Positions 7,902 through 16,527 of a DNA stretch of 64,000 nucleotides are shown here, in pieces (the stretch's first letter is position 1; every line of letters starts with the position of its first letter). A program made the position numbers and the translations under genes. The DNA lies in the NCBI RefSeq assembly GCF_001650915.1, contig NZ_LXYO01000036.1, positions 62,001 to 126,000 on the forward strand. Reading direction: 5' to 3'. This DNA is from Marinobacter sp. EhC06. GTDB lineage: Bacteria; Pseudomonadota; Gammaproteobacteria; Pseudomonadales; Oleiphilaceae. The notes under the pieces were generated by a model, which did no database searches, was not told the origin of the DNA, and saw only the letters and a program-made list of their open reading frames with translations.

Positions 7902-10346
7902 CTAGCCGCCGATCCGTCCCGTGGTCAGATCCACTGCCGCGGGGGTGAGCTCGTCCAGCGGTTGCGGCCGGAATAGCCGGTAACCCTGGCCGTAATGAAT
8001 GCCCAGGGTCCGGACCTTGCGCAGGGCGTCGTCGTTCTCGATAAACGTGGCCACGGTGACCTTGCCGGCGGCCTCGGCAATCCGGTGCAGGGCTTCAAGC
8101 ATCACCTGCTGCACCGGGTCCTCCTCCAGTTGCTGAACCATTCTCCGATCCAGTTTGATGATATCCACTGGTAACCTCGCCGCCAGGCTGTAGCTTTCCA
8201 CCGACGCACCGGCGCCGTCCAGGGCGACGCGGAAGCCCGCCCGATGCAGCGCATCGCACAGCACGGCCACGTCATCGGGATACTGGGTGGCATGGGCTTC
8301 GCGAATTTCCAGGCAGAAACAGCCAGGGTCGAAAGCTGATTTACTCAGCACCTCGGCCATAAAATCAGCGAAGGTATCATCCAGAACGCTGGCCAGAGAC
8401 AGGTTGAAACCGCAGTACTTCAATCGTGGTTCCAGCAACGGCTGGTTGCCGAGCCAGTCCAGGGTTTGTCGGATCACCTGGCGATCCAGCCGTTTGGCCA
8501 GGTCGAATCGCTCCGCGATGGGCAGGAAGTCGTCGGGCTTCAGTGCCGCTTCATTATCTGCAGTCGTCGGAATTCGGCAGAGGATTTCAATGTGGTCGCC
8601 CCATGTAGGGCTGGCCACCGGTCGCATCGCCTGATATTCGAGAATCAGGTTGTGATTGTCCAGCGCTTCGCGGATTTGCTCGACCCGTTTGCTGACGGTT
8701 GATTCGTCGGTCTGGTGGGCAATGGCCCTGGCGGCGTGGACCCGGTTTCGGCCAGACGTCTTGGCGGTATGGCACAGGTCGGCCGCCTGGCTCAGAAGCT
8801 GTTCCGGATCTCCGGGAGTGTCGCTGTCCAGGATCAGAAGGCCTCCGGAAGCGGTGGTCTGGAGCCTGTGTCCCTGCCAGTCGAAGACAAAGTCGCCGAT
8901 CAGATTGAGGGTTTCCTGGGCAATCTTGCGGGCCCGAGCTTCCGGGCAGTTCTCTATCAGCAGTGCAAAGGTGTCGCCGGCAAGTCGGGCCAGGGCGTCG
9001 CGCTGGCGAACCCGCACGCCCAGGTTGCCGGCCAGTTCCCGCAGATAGCGGTCGCAGGTGCCGCTGCCAGCCAGGTCGTTAAAGCGCTCGAATTCATCAA
9101 GATCCAGATAGAGCAGGCTGTCACAGGATTCCCGATGGGTTTTCTGTTCCAGGGTTCTGAGTACGCGGGCGATGAATGCCTTGCGGTTCATCAGGCCGGT
9201 AACCGGATCGTGACGTATCCGGTATTCCTCGCTTGAGGCGTGGTTCAGCCTTGGTTCAATGCGACGGGCAACGTGCACGGCGCCGGTGACTTCGCCCTGC
9301 TCGTTGGACAGGCGCTGGTAGTGGAATTCATGCACGGGAAGTTCCCTGGACTGCTGGGCCATGGGCATTTCAACCACGAAACTGTCTCGTTCAAAGGCCC
9401 GGTGCCAGAGACGCTCCATCAATCTGCGTTCGTTCGGGAACTCCTGTAGAAGGTCGCTCAGGTTGTCGCCTGCTTCGGGCTGCCGGCCGAAGGTTTCGGA
9501 AAACTGCCTGGCCCAGGCGGCATTGAAATGGAGCAGGTTAAACGAAGCATCGACGGCGACAACCAGGTCAGAAGTGGCGCTGGTGGTGGCTGCGAGCATG
9601 GCAAAGGCATGCTGGCGAGCCCTTTCGAGTTGCATGTCGGCAGTCCGGTCTACCAGGGTGCCTCCGAGCCGGGGAATTCTGCCCGCCTGCTTCAGCGCCC
9701 GACAACTGAGAGTCACCCGCCGCTGGTTCTGCCGTGAGGTGACGATATCAAGATCGAGGGAAAACGCCTCCCCCGTGCGGAGGCAGCGCCGGAACATGGC
9801 ACGAACCCTCGCCTGGCCAGTCTGGCAGTAGAATAGCGCCTGCTCCGGGGTGATGTCGGCACCGGGTCTCAGTTCCAGAAGCTGGAACATACCCTCGGTC
9901 CAGGTCATTTCATTGGTTCGGGTATCCAGTTCCCAGATCCCGAAACCGGCACTGCTCTCGGCTCCCCGCAAAAGCCGCGAATCTCTGGTGGAACTGTCGC
10001 ACAGGGTTATCGTGGCGCTGGCGGCCTTGTCGGAATCCCGCATGTCGAGCCTCAGGCTCAGGCAGGCGGTGTAGAAAAAACCCTCCTTGTGCCGGAAGGT
10101 CACCAGAACATTCTGGCCCCGTTCAATCCGGTGGCGGTTTGCGGGTGCGAAGGGGTCATCCTGGCGGGATGCCAGGACCCGGTGTACCGGCTGTCCCTCC
10201 AGTTCGCTGGCATCGTAGCCGAGCACTGCCTCGGCCTGGTGGTCGGCGAACAGTACCTTGCCTTCATCGTCGATGCGTAAAACGGTCTGGCGCTCGGATG
10301 CGGGCGACTGTTCCGAACGGTAGCGGCGGATGATGAATTCTTTCAC
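7902..10346 (-). CDS. Triple-PAS GGDEF-EAL protein with degenerate catalytic motifs
   Basis: 814 residues, no obvious membrane segment. Order: PAS-like region about 20-115, PAS_3-like region about 135-235, a third PAS-like region about 250-360, GGDEF about 375-540, EAL about 555-805. The GGDEF signature is replaced by LAGDT (455-459). In the EAL domain the first motif reads EIL (587-589) and LDDFG reads LDGAG (709-713), so the second metal-binding Asp is lost; LEIRE (679-683) also departs from the family pattern. Lys731 and the late Glu (about 770) remain. The protein is more likely a c-di-GMP receptor or regulator than a strong cyclase or phosphodiesterase. Divergent from cyaA, so a link between c-di-GMP and cAMP is conceivable but unproven. 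Confidence 0.88.
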   Translation of the reverse strand: MKEFIIRRYRSEQSPASERQTVLRIDDEGKVLFADHQAEAVLGYDASELEGQPVHRVLASRQDDPFAPANRHRIERGQNVLVTFRHKEGFFYTACLSLRLDMRDSDKAASATITLCDSSTRDSRLLRGAESSAGFGIWELDTRTNEMTWTEGMFQLLELRPGADITPEQALFYCQTGQARVRAMFRRCLRTGEAFSLDLDIVTSRQNQRRVTLSCRALKQAGRIPRLGGTLVDRTADMQLERARQHAFAMLAATTSATSDLVVAVDASFNLLHFNAAWARQFSETFGRQPEAGDNLSDLLQEFPNERRLMERLWHRAFERDSFVVEMPMAQQSRELPVHEFHYQRLSNEQGEVTGAVHVARRIEPRLNHASSEEYRIRHDPVTGLMNRKAFIARVLRTLEQKTHRESCDSLLYLDLDEFERFNDLAGSGTCDRYLRELAGNLGVRVRQRDALARLAGDTFALLIENCPEARARKIAQETLNLIGDFVFDWQGHRLQTTASGGLLILDSDTPGDPEQLLSQAADLCHTAKTSGRNRVHAARAIAHQTDESTVSKRVEQIREALDNHNLILEYQAMRPVASPTWGDHIEILCRIPTTADNEAALKPDDFLPIAERFDLAKRLDRQVIRQTLDWLGNQPLLEPRLKYCGFNLSLASVLDDTFADFMAEVLSKSAFDPGCFCLEIREAHATQYPDDVAVLCDALHRAGFRVALDGAGASVESYSLAARLPVDIIKLDRRMVQQLEEDPVQQVMLEALHRIAEAAGKVTVATFIENDDALRKVRTLGIHYGQGYRLFRPQPLDELTPAAVDLTTGRIGG

Positions 10347-10455
10347 AGCGGGTGAGCCTCGCGTGTTCTCCAGCTTTTATTTTTCTAAAGGTTTTGCCAC
10401 GATGCCGACATCATACTCATACTGATGCTGAAAAGAACCTCTCTGCGGAGCTGCC

Positions 10456-13314
10456 TTGACCGCCCACGTTGCCCCGATTTCCCTCGACTTTGAGGAGGGA
10501 ATTGATCGTAAGACCCTCCGTCGTCTGAGGGACCGGTTTCTACTGGTCAATCAGCAGCGCTGGGACCGCGCTCATTCGGCGTTGTCCTATCGCCAGCAGA
10601 TGGTGCTGGAAGTTCTGCCCCTGGTGTTTCATCTCAACCATCCGGCATTGCCCGGTTACCTGGACAGCGATTGCCCCTATGGCCTGAGTAATTACAAGCC
10701 GTCGCCCGCCACGATCAATGCGGCCCGGCGGCTGGCCCGGACCTTCTCATTGAAGGATGAAGGCAAACGCAAGCCGGATCTGGACGCCATGTTCCTGATG
10801 GGCAGTCCCGGAACCCTCGGTCACTCCGTGGCCAGTGATCTTGATGTCTGGCTTTGCCACCGGCGCGATTTGCCGGAGCGGGGAATCGGCTGTCTCGAGC
10901 GCAAGGCTGCCAAGCTGACTCGCTGGGCGGAATCCTTTGGTGTGGAACTTCACGTTTTCGTCTTCTGCGCCTCGGACTGGCGGGCCGGCCGGCAGCGTGC
11001 CGAGGTAACAGGCGAGAACTGTGGCAGTGCCCAGCACTTCCTGTTGCTGGATGAGTTCTACCGGACCAGCATCCATCTGGCCGGCGCCTGGCCCATGTGG
11101 TGGCTGATTCCCCCAGAGCAGGAGGCAAACTACGACGACTGCATGCGCAAGTTGGTGGATTTCCGGTTTGTGCGTGCCGAGGATTACATCGATTTTGGCC
11201 CGGTTCCGACGATCCCCGAGGAAGAATTTCTCGGTGCCGGTGTCTGGCAGTTGTACAAGGGCATTGATGCGCCCTGGAAGTCCATTCTTAAACTGCTTCT
11301 GATTGAATGTTATGCCCGGACCACCGGTGAGCCCTTGCTGTCCAGCGAGTTCAAACGGGCCGTGTTCCGGGGAGAGACCGATGCCGACAGCCTCGACCCT
11401 TACGTCATGCTTTATGGTCGTCTCGAAGGTTGGCTTGCCGGTCCGGAAGTGGCTTCGAGACTGGATCTGATCCGCCGGAGCCTGTATCTGAAAGCCGGTT
11501 TGCCACTCACCCGGTCCGAGGTCTCAGGGGAGCAGTGGCGCGCTCGTCTTCTGCGCCAGATGGTGACTCGCTGGGGCTGGTCCGAGTGCATTCTGGCCGA
11601 GCTGGACGAGCGCCAGCGGTGGCGGGCAGAGGATGTCGTCACCCTGCGCCGAACCATTGTCAACGAACTGACACATGGTTACCGGTTGCTGTCAAAAATG
11701 GCCAGGGAACATGGCCAGCGGGCGGCCATCAGCGCCAACGATATCAACCTGCTGGGCCGCAAGCTCTATGCGGCTTTCCAACGCAAGGCTGGCAAGATTG
11801 AGCAGATCAATCCGGGGCTGGCGCCGTCGCTGGCTGAGGAAAATCTGGCATTTCATCATCAGTCAGAGCAGGGCGGCGACTCCGACGGCTGGCTGCTTTA
11901 CCGGGACCTCGAAGACCCGGCGGACGCTTTCTGGCAGCCGGTTATCCGTCGCTCCGGCAATCTGGCGGAACTGATGGTCTGGTGCTACTGCAATGGCCTG
12001 CTGACCCGCTCGACAAGACTGAACGTGCGTTCCGGCACCAGTATTGCCTCGGTCAGCGAATTGCGGGAAATGCTGGACGCCCTGTCCGCGTTCCTGCCAT
12101 TTCCGGTTCCGCCTGCGGAACGGGAAGCGTTGTCCCGGGGTGTCCGGCCACTGAGAAATCTGCTTCTGGTCAACGTGGGCGTCGATCCCCAGGCGCATCT
12201 GACGGAAAAGGGGCTTCACAAGCTCAGTTCCCGACACGATTCGCTGGGATTCAGTGGTGGCCGGGAGAACCTGGTGATCAGCATCGACCAGATTACCTTC
12301 AACAGCTGGCACGAGGTGAGCCTGCAGCACTACGCCGCCGGCGACACCCTGATCCAATGCCTGAAGAATGTCCTCGCCTCGGTGGCAGCAAACCCTGCTG
12401 AACTTCCCGGCGTTCAGGTGCATTGCCACAACCGCGGCCATGGCTCGGCCATTGCCCGCCGGGTTCAGGAGCTGTTTGCCGATGTGCTTCGACCCTTTTT
12501 TGCCGGCGGTACTGGCCCGCATCCGCTGCGCTATGTAATCGAGATGGATCGCCGCTACTTCCTGCTCCAGTTCAACGGCCTTGAGCCTGGTTTTGTTGCC
12601 TTGGAGAGCTTCGAGGCGCTGATGGAATATCTGGCAATGCCCCAGGAGCGTTACCTGCCGGTGGTATTCGATCGCTACGCGCTGCAGGAGGAGCCGGCCT
12701 TGCGGGCGGTTTGCCTGGCCAGCGAGCCGGATAACATCCAGGTTTTCTACCGTATTCTGGGCGACCAGGCCCGGCTCTGGGTGGTTGACGAATTGGGCTC
12801 GTTGTTCAGTTGGGAGCAGGCGGTGACCAGCCGTCGGCACTTGCTGGTGCCGGTACTGCGGTTTCTCGATAACCTGATTGAACGGCGGTTGCTGCGCCAC
12901 ACTGATTCGGCCGGCGTGGTAGCGGGCGTTCAGTGTTACGAGATTGTCCGGCGCGACGGCACCTGGCGCGCCGAATACCGGCCGGAATCGGATTCGGGTG
13001 TACCCCTACCCGGGTTTGAGGTGCAGGCCGTGGGCATCCATGAGGGCGACAGCCGTCTGCGCTTCGATATCTTCTGCGGTGACCAGGAATTCAGCGTCCA
13101 GGAGTATGGTGACCAGCTGATTCCGGCGGTGGCCCATTACATCCGGTCACTGCGCCAGAGTGACGAGGTTTACCCGGTGTATCTGACCGACATCCATCTG
13201 CCCCACGACCTCGATCCCCGCGTGTATCAGCAGGATATCCAGACCAGTCAATACCTGTATTACCGGTCTGTGCTGGAGGATTCCCTTAACCGGCACCTTG
13301 CAAGGACGCGCTGA
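10456..13314 (+). CDS. cyaA: Class I adenylate cyclase
   Basis: Makes cAMP from ATP; cAMP then acts through CRP/Vfr. 952 residues, the length of gammaproteobacterial class I enzymes (about 850-950). The N-terminal catalytic half shows the nucleotidyltransferase pattern MGSPGTLGHSVASDLDVW (Gly-Ser followed by Asp-x-Asp), and the N-terminus has the conserved FLLVNQQR segment and DCPYGLSNYKPS. The C-terminal half is the regulatory region found in enterobacteria and pseudomonads. The assigned start codon at 10456 is TTG (TTGACCGCCCACG). It faces the degenerate GGDEF/EAL gene across a 109-base gap and is followed 66 bases later by lptM; cyaY, the usual neighbour, is absent here. Confidence 0.95.
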   Translation: MTAHVAPISLDFEEGIDRKTLRRLRDRFLLVNQQRWDRAHSALSYRQQMVLEVLPLVFHLNHPALPGYLDSDCPYGLSNYKPSPATINAARRLARTFSLKDEGKRKPDLDAMFLMGSPGTLGHSVASDLDVWLCHRRDLPERGIGCLERKAAKLTRWAESFGVELHVFVFCASDWRAGRQRAEVTGENCGSAQHFLLLDEFYRTSIHLAGAWPMWWLIPPEQEANYDDCMRKLVDFRFVRAEDYIDFGPVPTIPEEEFLGAGVWQLYKGIDAPWKSILKLLLIECYARTTGEPLLSSEFKRAVFRGETDADSLDPYVMLYGRLEGWLAGPEVASRLDLIRRSLYLKAGLPLTRSEVSGEQWRARLLRQMVTRWGWSECILAELDERQRWRAEDVVTLRRTIVNELTHGYRLLSKMAREHGQRAAISANDINLLGRKLYAAFQRKAGKIEQINPGLAPSLAEENLAFHHQSEQGGDSDGWLLYRDLEDPADAFWQPVIRRSGNLAELMVWCYCNGLLTRSTRLNVRSGTSIASVSELREMLDALSAFLPFPVPPAEREALSRGVRPLRNLLLVNVGVDPQAHLTEKGLHKLSSRHDSLGFSGGRENLVISIDQITFNSWHEVSLQHYAAGDTLIQCLKNVLASVAANPAELPGVQVHCHNRGHGSAIARRVQELFADVLRPFFAGGTGPHPLRYVIEMDRRYFLLQFNGLEPGFVALESFEALMEYLAMPQERYLPVVFDRYALQEEPALRAVCLASEPDNIQVFYRILGDQARLWVVDELGSLFSWEQAVTSRRHLLVPVLRFLDNLIERRLLRHTDSAGVVAGVQCYEIVRRDGTWRAEYRPESDSGVPLPGFEVQAVGIHEGDSRLRFDIFCGDQEFSVQEYGDQLIPAVAHYIRSLRQSDEVYPVYLTDIHLPHDLDPRVYQQDIQTSQYLYYRSVLEDSLNRHLARTR

Positions 13315-13340
13315 CCTCGCGGCCCGGGGCGGGTGTCAGG

Positions 13341-13346
13341 TATACT
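13341..13346 (+). promoter_or_regulatory. Possible -10 hexamer upstream of lptM
   Basis: TATACT, 34 bases before the lptM start, in the 66-base cyaA-lptM gap. No convincing -35 is visible at the right distance. It may start an lptM-lysA-dapF transcript. Confidence 0.35.
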
Positions 13347-13380
13347 GCGCCCATAGTGAACTCAGGGGTAGGTAGCCAAT

Positions 13381-13542
13381 ATGCGAGCGTGGACTCTGTC
13401 GATCGTGACGTTGATGCTGGCTCTGGTTGTGAGCGGTTGCGGTCAGAAAGGTCCGTTGTACCGTGACAGTCAGGCCGCTTCGATAACGTCCGGGCCGGAT
13501 TCGGCCCAGGAACAGCCCGATCGCGAAGAAACCCGCGACTAG
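13381..13542 (+). CDS. lptM: LptM-like small outer-membrane lipoprotein
   Basis: A 53-residue ORF with a lipoprotein signal peptide: hydrophobic stretch at about 7-17 and lipobox VSGC with Cys20 as the modified residue, followed by GQKGPLY, the hallmark of the LptM (YifL) family. LptM binds the LptD/LptE lipopolysaccharide translocon and helps it mature. The remaining tail is short, polar and acidic. The position between cyaA and lysA matches Pseudomonas and enterobacteria (lptM-dapF). The start has an AGGTAG-type ribosome site 5' of the ATG at 13381. It is shorter than many gene-finder cut-offs and easily missed. Confidence 0.9.
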   Translation: MRAWTLSIVTLMLALVVSGCGQKGPLYRDSQAASITSGPDSAQEQPDREETRD

Positions 13543-13583
13543 CGCCATGGCCTCCCGGCCCCGTTAAACGAATCAGGAAACTC

Positions 13584-14834
13584 ATGGATCATTTCAACTA
13601 CCGCGACGGCGAGCTGTACGCCGAGGATATCCCTGTCTCTGCCATTGCTGATCGCTTTGGCACACCGGCCTACGTGTATTCGCGCGCCACGCTTGAGCGG
13701 CATTACCGGGCCTATGATGACGCCCTTCGGGATCACCCGCATCTGGTGTGCTACGCCGTAAAAGCCAACAGCAATCTTGCGGTGCTGAACGTTCTTGCGC
13801 GGCTTGGTGCCGGCTTTGATATTGTGTCAGCCGGTGAGCTGGAGCGGGTGTTGCGAGCAGGTGGCGATCCGTCGCGGGTGGTCTTCTCCGGCGTTGGCAA
13901 GCAGGAGTGGGAAATGAAGCGGGCCCTCGAAGTGGGCGTTCGCTGCTTTAATGTCGAATCCGACACCGAACTGGACAGGCTCAATGCTGTGGCGGGAGCA
14001 CTCGGCGTAAAGGCGCCGATCTCTCTGCGGGTGAACCCGGATGTTGATGCCGGTACCCATCCCTATATTTCCACGGGTCTGAAAGAGAACAAGTTCGGGA
14101 TTGATATTGCCGAAGCGCCGCAGGTCTATGCCCGTGCGGCAGGTATGCCGAATCTCGACGTAAAGGGTGTGGATTGTCACATCGGCTCACAGCTGACGAG
14201 CGTGTCCCCGTTCCTCGACGCCCTGGACCGGGTGCTGGCCCTGATTGATTCCCTGGCGGACCAGGGCATCCACATCCATCACCTGGATATGGGCGGTGGC
14301 CTGGGTGTCACCTACAACCAGGAACAGCCACCGCAGCCGTCGGATTATGTCAAGGCGCTGGCCGAACGGCTCGGTGACCGGAAGCTGGAATTGATTCTTG
14401 AGCCAGGCCGTTCCATCGCCGCTAATGCCGGCATTCTGCTGACCAGGGTCGAGTTCCTGAAGTGCACCGAACACCGGAATTTTGCCATCATTGATGCCGC
14501 GATGAATGATTTGATCCGGCCGGCCCTGTACAGCGCCTGGCAGGCGATTATCCCGGTCAAGCCGCATCAGGATGGTGAGGAAAAGGCCTGGGACCTGGTG
14601 GGCCCGGTCTGTGAAACCGGTGACTTCCTGGGCAAGGACCGGCACCTGCGTCTTAAGGCCGGGGATCTGCTGGCGGTTCGCTCCGCCGGTGCCTACGGCT
14701 TTGTTATGAGCTCCAATTACAACACGCGGAACCGGCCGCCGGAACTGATGGTCGATGGTGACCAGGTGCATGTGGTTCGCCGCCGTGAAACTCTCGAAGA
14801 CCAGCTCGCACCCGAGAGCTGCCTTCCGGAATGA
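13584..14834 (+). CDS. lysA: Diaminopimelate decarboxylase
   Basis: PLP enzyme that converts meso-diaminopimelate to lysine. 416 residues, usual length. Seen: PLP lysine in CYAVKANSN, the fold-III barrel, the HIGSQLT segment, glycine loop MGGGLGV, phosphate-contacting EPGRSI, and the second-subunit active-site cysteine in GPVCETGDFLGKDR. Followed by dapF, whose longest frame overlaps its stop (ATGA), so lysine and diaminopimelate steps are probably co-transcribed. Confidence 0.97.
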   Translation: MDHFNYRDGELYAEDIPVSAIADRFGTPAYVYSRATLERHYRAYDDALRDHPHLVCYAVKANSNLAVLNVLARLGAGFDIVSAGELERVLRAGGDPSRVVFSGVGKQEWEMKRALEVGVRCFNVESDTELDRLNAVAGALGVKAPISLRVNPDVDAGTHPYISTGLKENKFGIDIAEAPQVYARAAGMPNLDVKGVDCHIGSQLTSVSPFLDALDRVLALIDSLADQGIHIHHLDMGGGLGVTYNQEQPPQPSDYVKALAERLGDRKLELILEPGRSIAANAGILLTRVEFLKCTEHRNFAIIDAAMNDLIRPALYSAWQAIIPVKPHQDGEEKAWDLVGPVCETGDFLGKDRHLRLKAGDLLAVRSAGAYGFVMSSNYNTRNRPPELMVDGDQVHVVRRRETLEDQLAPESCLPE

Positions 14835-14878
14835 GCGGGGGCGAGGAGATGACACAGCAACGCCGGAGTCAGGGCCCC

Positions 14879-15763
14879 ATGCTTCGATTTACCAAGATGC
14901 ACGGGCTGGGTAACGATTTCATGGTGGTGGATGCCATCAGTCAGCCGTTCCGTCTGCGACCAGAGATGATTCGGGAACTGGCCAACCGGAATTTCGGGAT
15001 TGGCTTCGACCAGCTGCTGGTGGTGGAGCCGCCCGGGCTGCCGGATGTGGATTTCCGTTACCGCATTTTTAACGCGGACGGCTCCGAGGTGGAGCAGTGC
15101 GGCAATGGTGCCCGTTGCTTTGCCCGATTCGTCCGTGATCAGCGTCTGACCAACAAGAAAGTGATCCGGGTTCAGACCGCGAAGGGTGTGATTGAGCTTC
15201 GTGTGGGGCGCGAAGGGATGGTCATGGTCAACATGGGTGTGCCCGAGTTCAATCCACCGGCAATTCCTTTTGCCGCCGACCGGCGCAAGGATGTCTACAC
15301 CGTGGATGTGGACGGCCAGACAGTGGAACTGAGCGCCCTGTCCATGGGCAACCCCCACGGCGTGTTGCTGGTTGAGGACGTGGACCAGGCACCGGTGGAA
15401 ACGCTGGGGCCCAAGCTTGAGCGACACCCGCGATTCCCGTCCCGGGCCAATATCGGGTTTTTGCAGATCCTTGATCGTACTCATGCGCGCCTCCGGGTGT
15501 TTGAGCGGGGCTCCGGTGAAACTCTGGCCTGCGGTAGCGGCGCCTGTGCTGCCGTTGTAGTTGGCTGCTTGCGGGGCTTGCTGGATTCCCGCGTGGAGGT
15601 CGAGCTGCGAGGTGGCAAGCTGGTCATCGAATGGCAGGGTGAAGGGACCCCTGTTATGATGGAAGGGCCTGCAACCAGCGTATTTGAGGGGCAGTTAAGG
15701 CTGCCAGGTGAAGCTGGTGGTCGCCGCCGCAGAAGCGGTCGCCCCCATAAACAAAGATCCTGA
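14879..15763 (+). CDS. dapF: Diaminopimelate epimerase
   Basis: Interconverts LL- and meso-diaminopimelate for peptidoglycan and lysine. Both catalytic cysteines are visible: QCGNGARCF and LACGSGACA. Family similarity begins at MLRFTKMHGLGNDF, so I choose the ATG at 14879. In-frame ATGs at 14831 (overlapping the lysA stop) and 14849 (directly after GAGGAG) would add 16 or 10 residues. The C-terminus has about 18 extra residues, rich in Arg and Gly (GGRRRRSGRPHKQRS), beyond the usual end of the fold; I cannot assign a role to this tail. Confidence 0.95.
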   Translation: MLRFTKMHGLGNDFMVVDAISQPFRLRPEMIRELANRNFGIGFDQLLVVEPPGLPDVDFRYRIFNADGSEVEQCGNGARCFARFVRDQRLTNKKVIRVQTAKGVIELRVGREGMVMVNMGVPEFNPPAIPFAADRRKDVYTVDVDGQTVELSALSMGNPHGVLLVEDVDQAPVETLGPKLERHPRFPSRANIGFLQILDRTHARLRVFERGSGETLACGSGACAAVVVGCLRGLLDSRVEVELRGGKLVIEWQGEGTPVMMEGPATSVFEGQLRLPGEAGGRRRRSGRPHKQRS

Positions 15764-15779
15764 CAGCCAGGAGTACTCC

Positions 15780-16526
15780 ATGACAGAACAAACGGCCCGC
15801 CAGAAGGCCGGTGAGCTCACCCGGGAAGAGGTGGCAGACTACCTGCGAGCCAACCCCGATTTCTTTGTCGACCAGGATGAGCTGCTACGCAGTCTGACCC
15901 TGCCCCATGACAGTGGCCGGGCTATTTCCCTTGTGGAGCGCCAGGTACATCTTTTCCGGGAGCAACGTGACACCCTGCGCCGGGAATTGGTAGAGCTGGT
16001 GTCCATCGCCCGCCACAACGACCGGTTGTTCGAGAAGAGCAAGCGGCTGTTGATGCAGGTGATTGAAGCCCGGACCCTCAACGACATGGCCGCAGCCATT
16101 GATGACAGCATCCGTGGTGATTTCGGTCTCGACGCCGCCTCCGTGCTGTTGTTCACCGATGTCGAGCTGCCCGAAGCCTCCCAGGGCGCGCTGCATGTGG
16201 TGAGCCCATCCGTGGCCCGAGAGCGGCTCGGTAGTCTGCTGGAAGGCGAGAGGGCTGTGTGTGGCCAGTTCCGTGAAAGCGAGCGTGAGTTCCTGTTCCC
16301 GGACCGAGAAGAACCGATTGCCTCCGTGGCGCTGGTGCCGCTGAGGCATGATGAGCTGGTGGGCGTGTTTGCGGTCGGCAGCTGCCAGCCGGGCTATTTT
16401 GACCAGAGCATGGGGTCGCTTTTTCTGAGCTACATCAGCGATACCCTCAGCCGCCTGCTGCCCCCGATGGTGCAGCGCCACACCACGGCTGCCCCGGTCA
16501 CCGATATGGCGACGGAGTCCCGCTAG
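15780..16526 (+). CDS. DUF484 family protein (GAF-like)
   Basis: 248 residues. N-terminal acidic helical part with YLRANPDFFVDQDELL, typical of DUF484, then a coiled-coil stretch (about 50-85) and a GAF-like C-terminal domain. The family sits between dapF and xerC in pseudomonads and enterobacteria (yigA); its function is unknown. An upstream ATG at 15708 lies inside dapF; the ATG at 15780, preceded by AGGAG, is preferred. The xerC frame begins 1 base after the stop. Confidence 0.88.
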   Translation: MTEQTARQKAGELTREEVADYLRANPDFFVDQDELLRSLTLPHDSGRAISLVERQVHLFREQRDTLRRELVELVSIARHNDRLFEKSKRLLMQVIEARTLNDMAAAIDDSIRGDFGLDAASVLLFTDVELPEASQGALHVVSPSVARERLGSLLEGERAVCGQFRESEREFLFPDREEPIASVALVPLRHDELVGVFAVGSCQPGYFDQSMGSLFLSYISDTLSRLLPPMVQRHTTAAPVTDMATESR

Positions 16527-16527
16527 A

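Noticed and set aside
11863..12900. 345-residue minus-strand ORF
   Set aside because: Antisense shadow of cyaA, no recognisable domain and no ribosome site.
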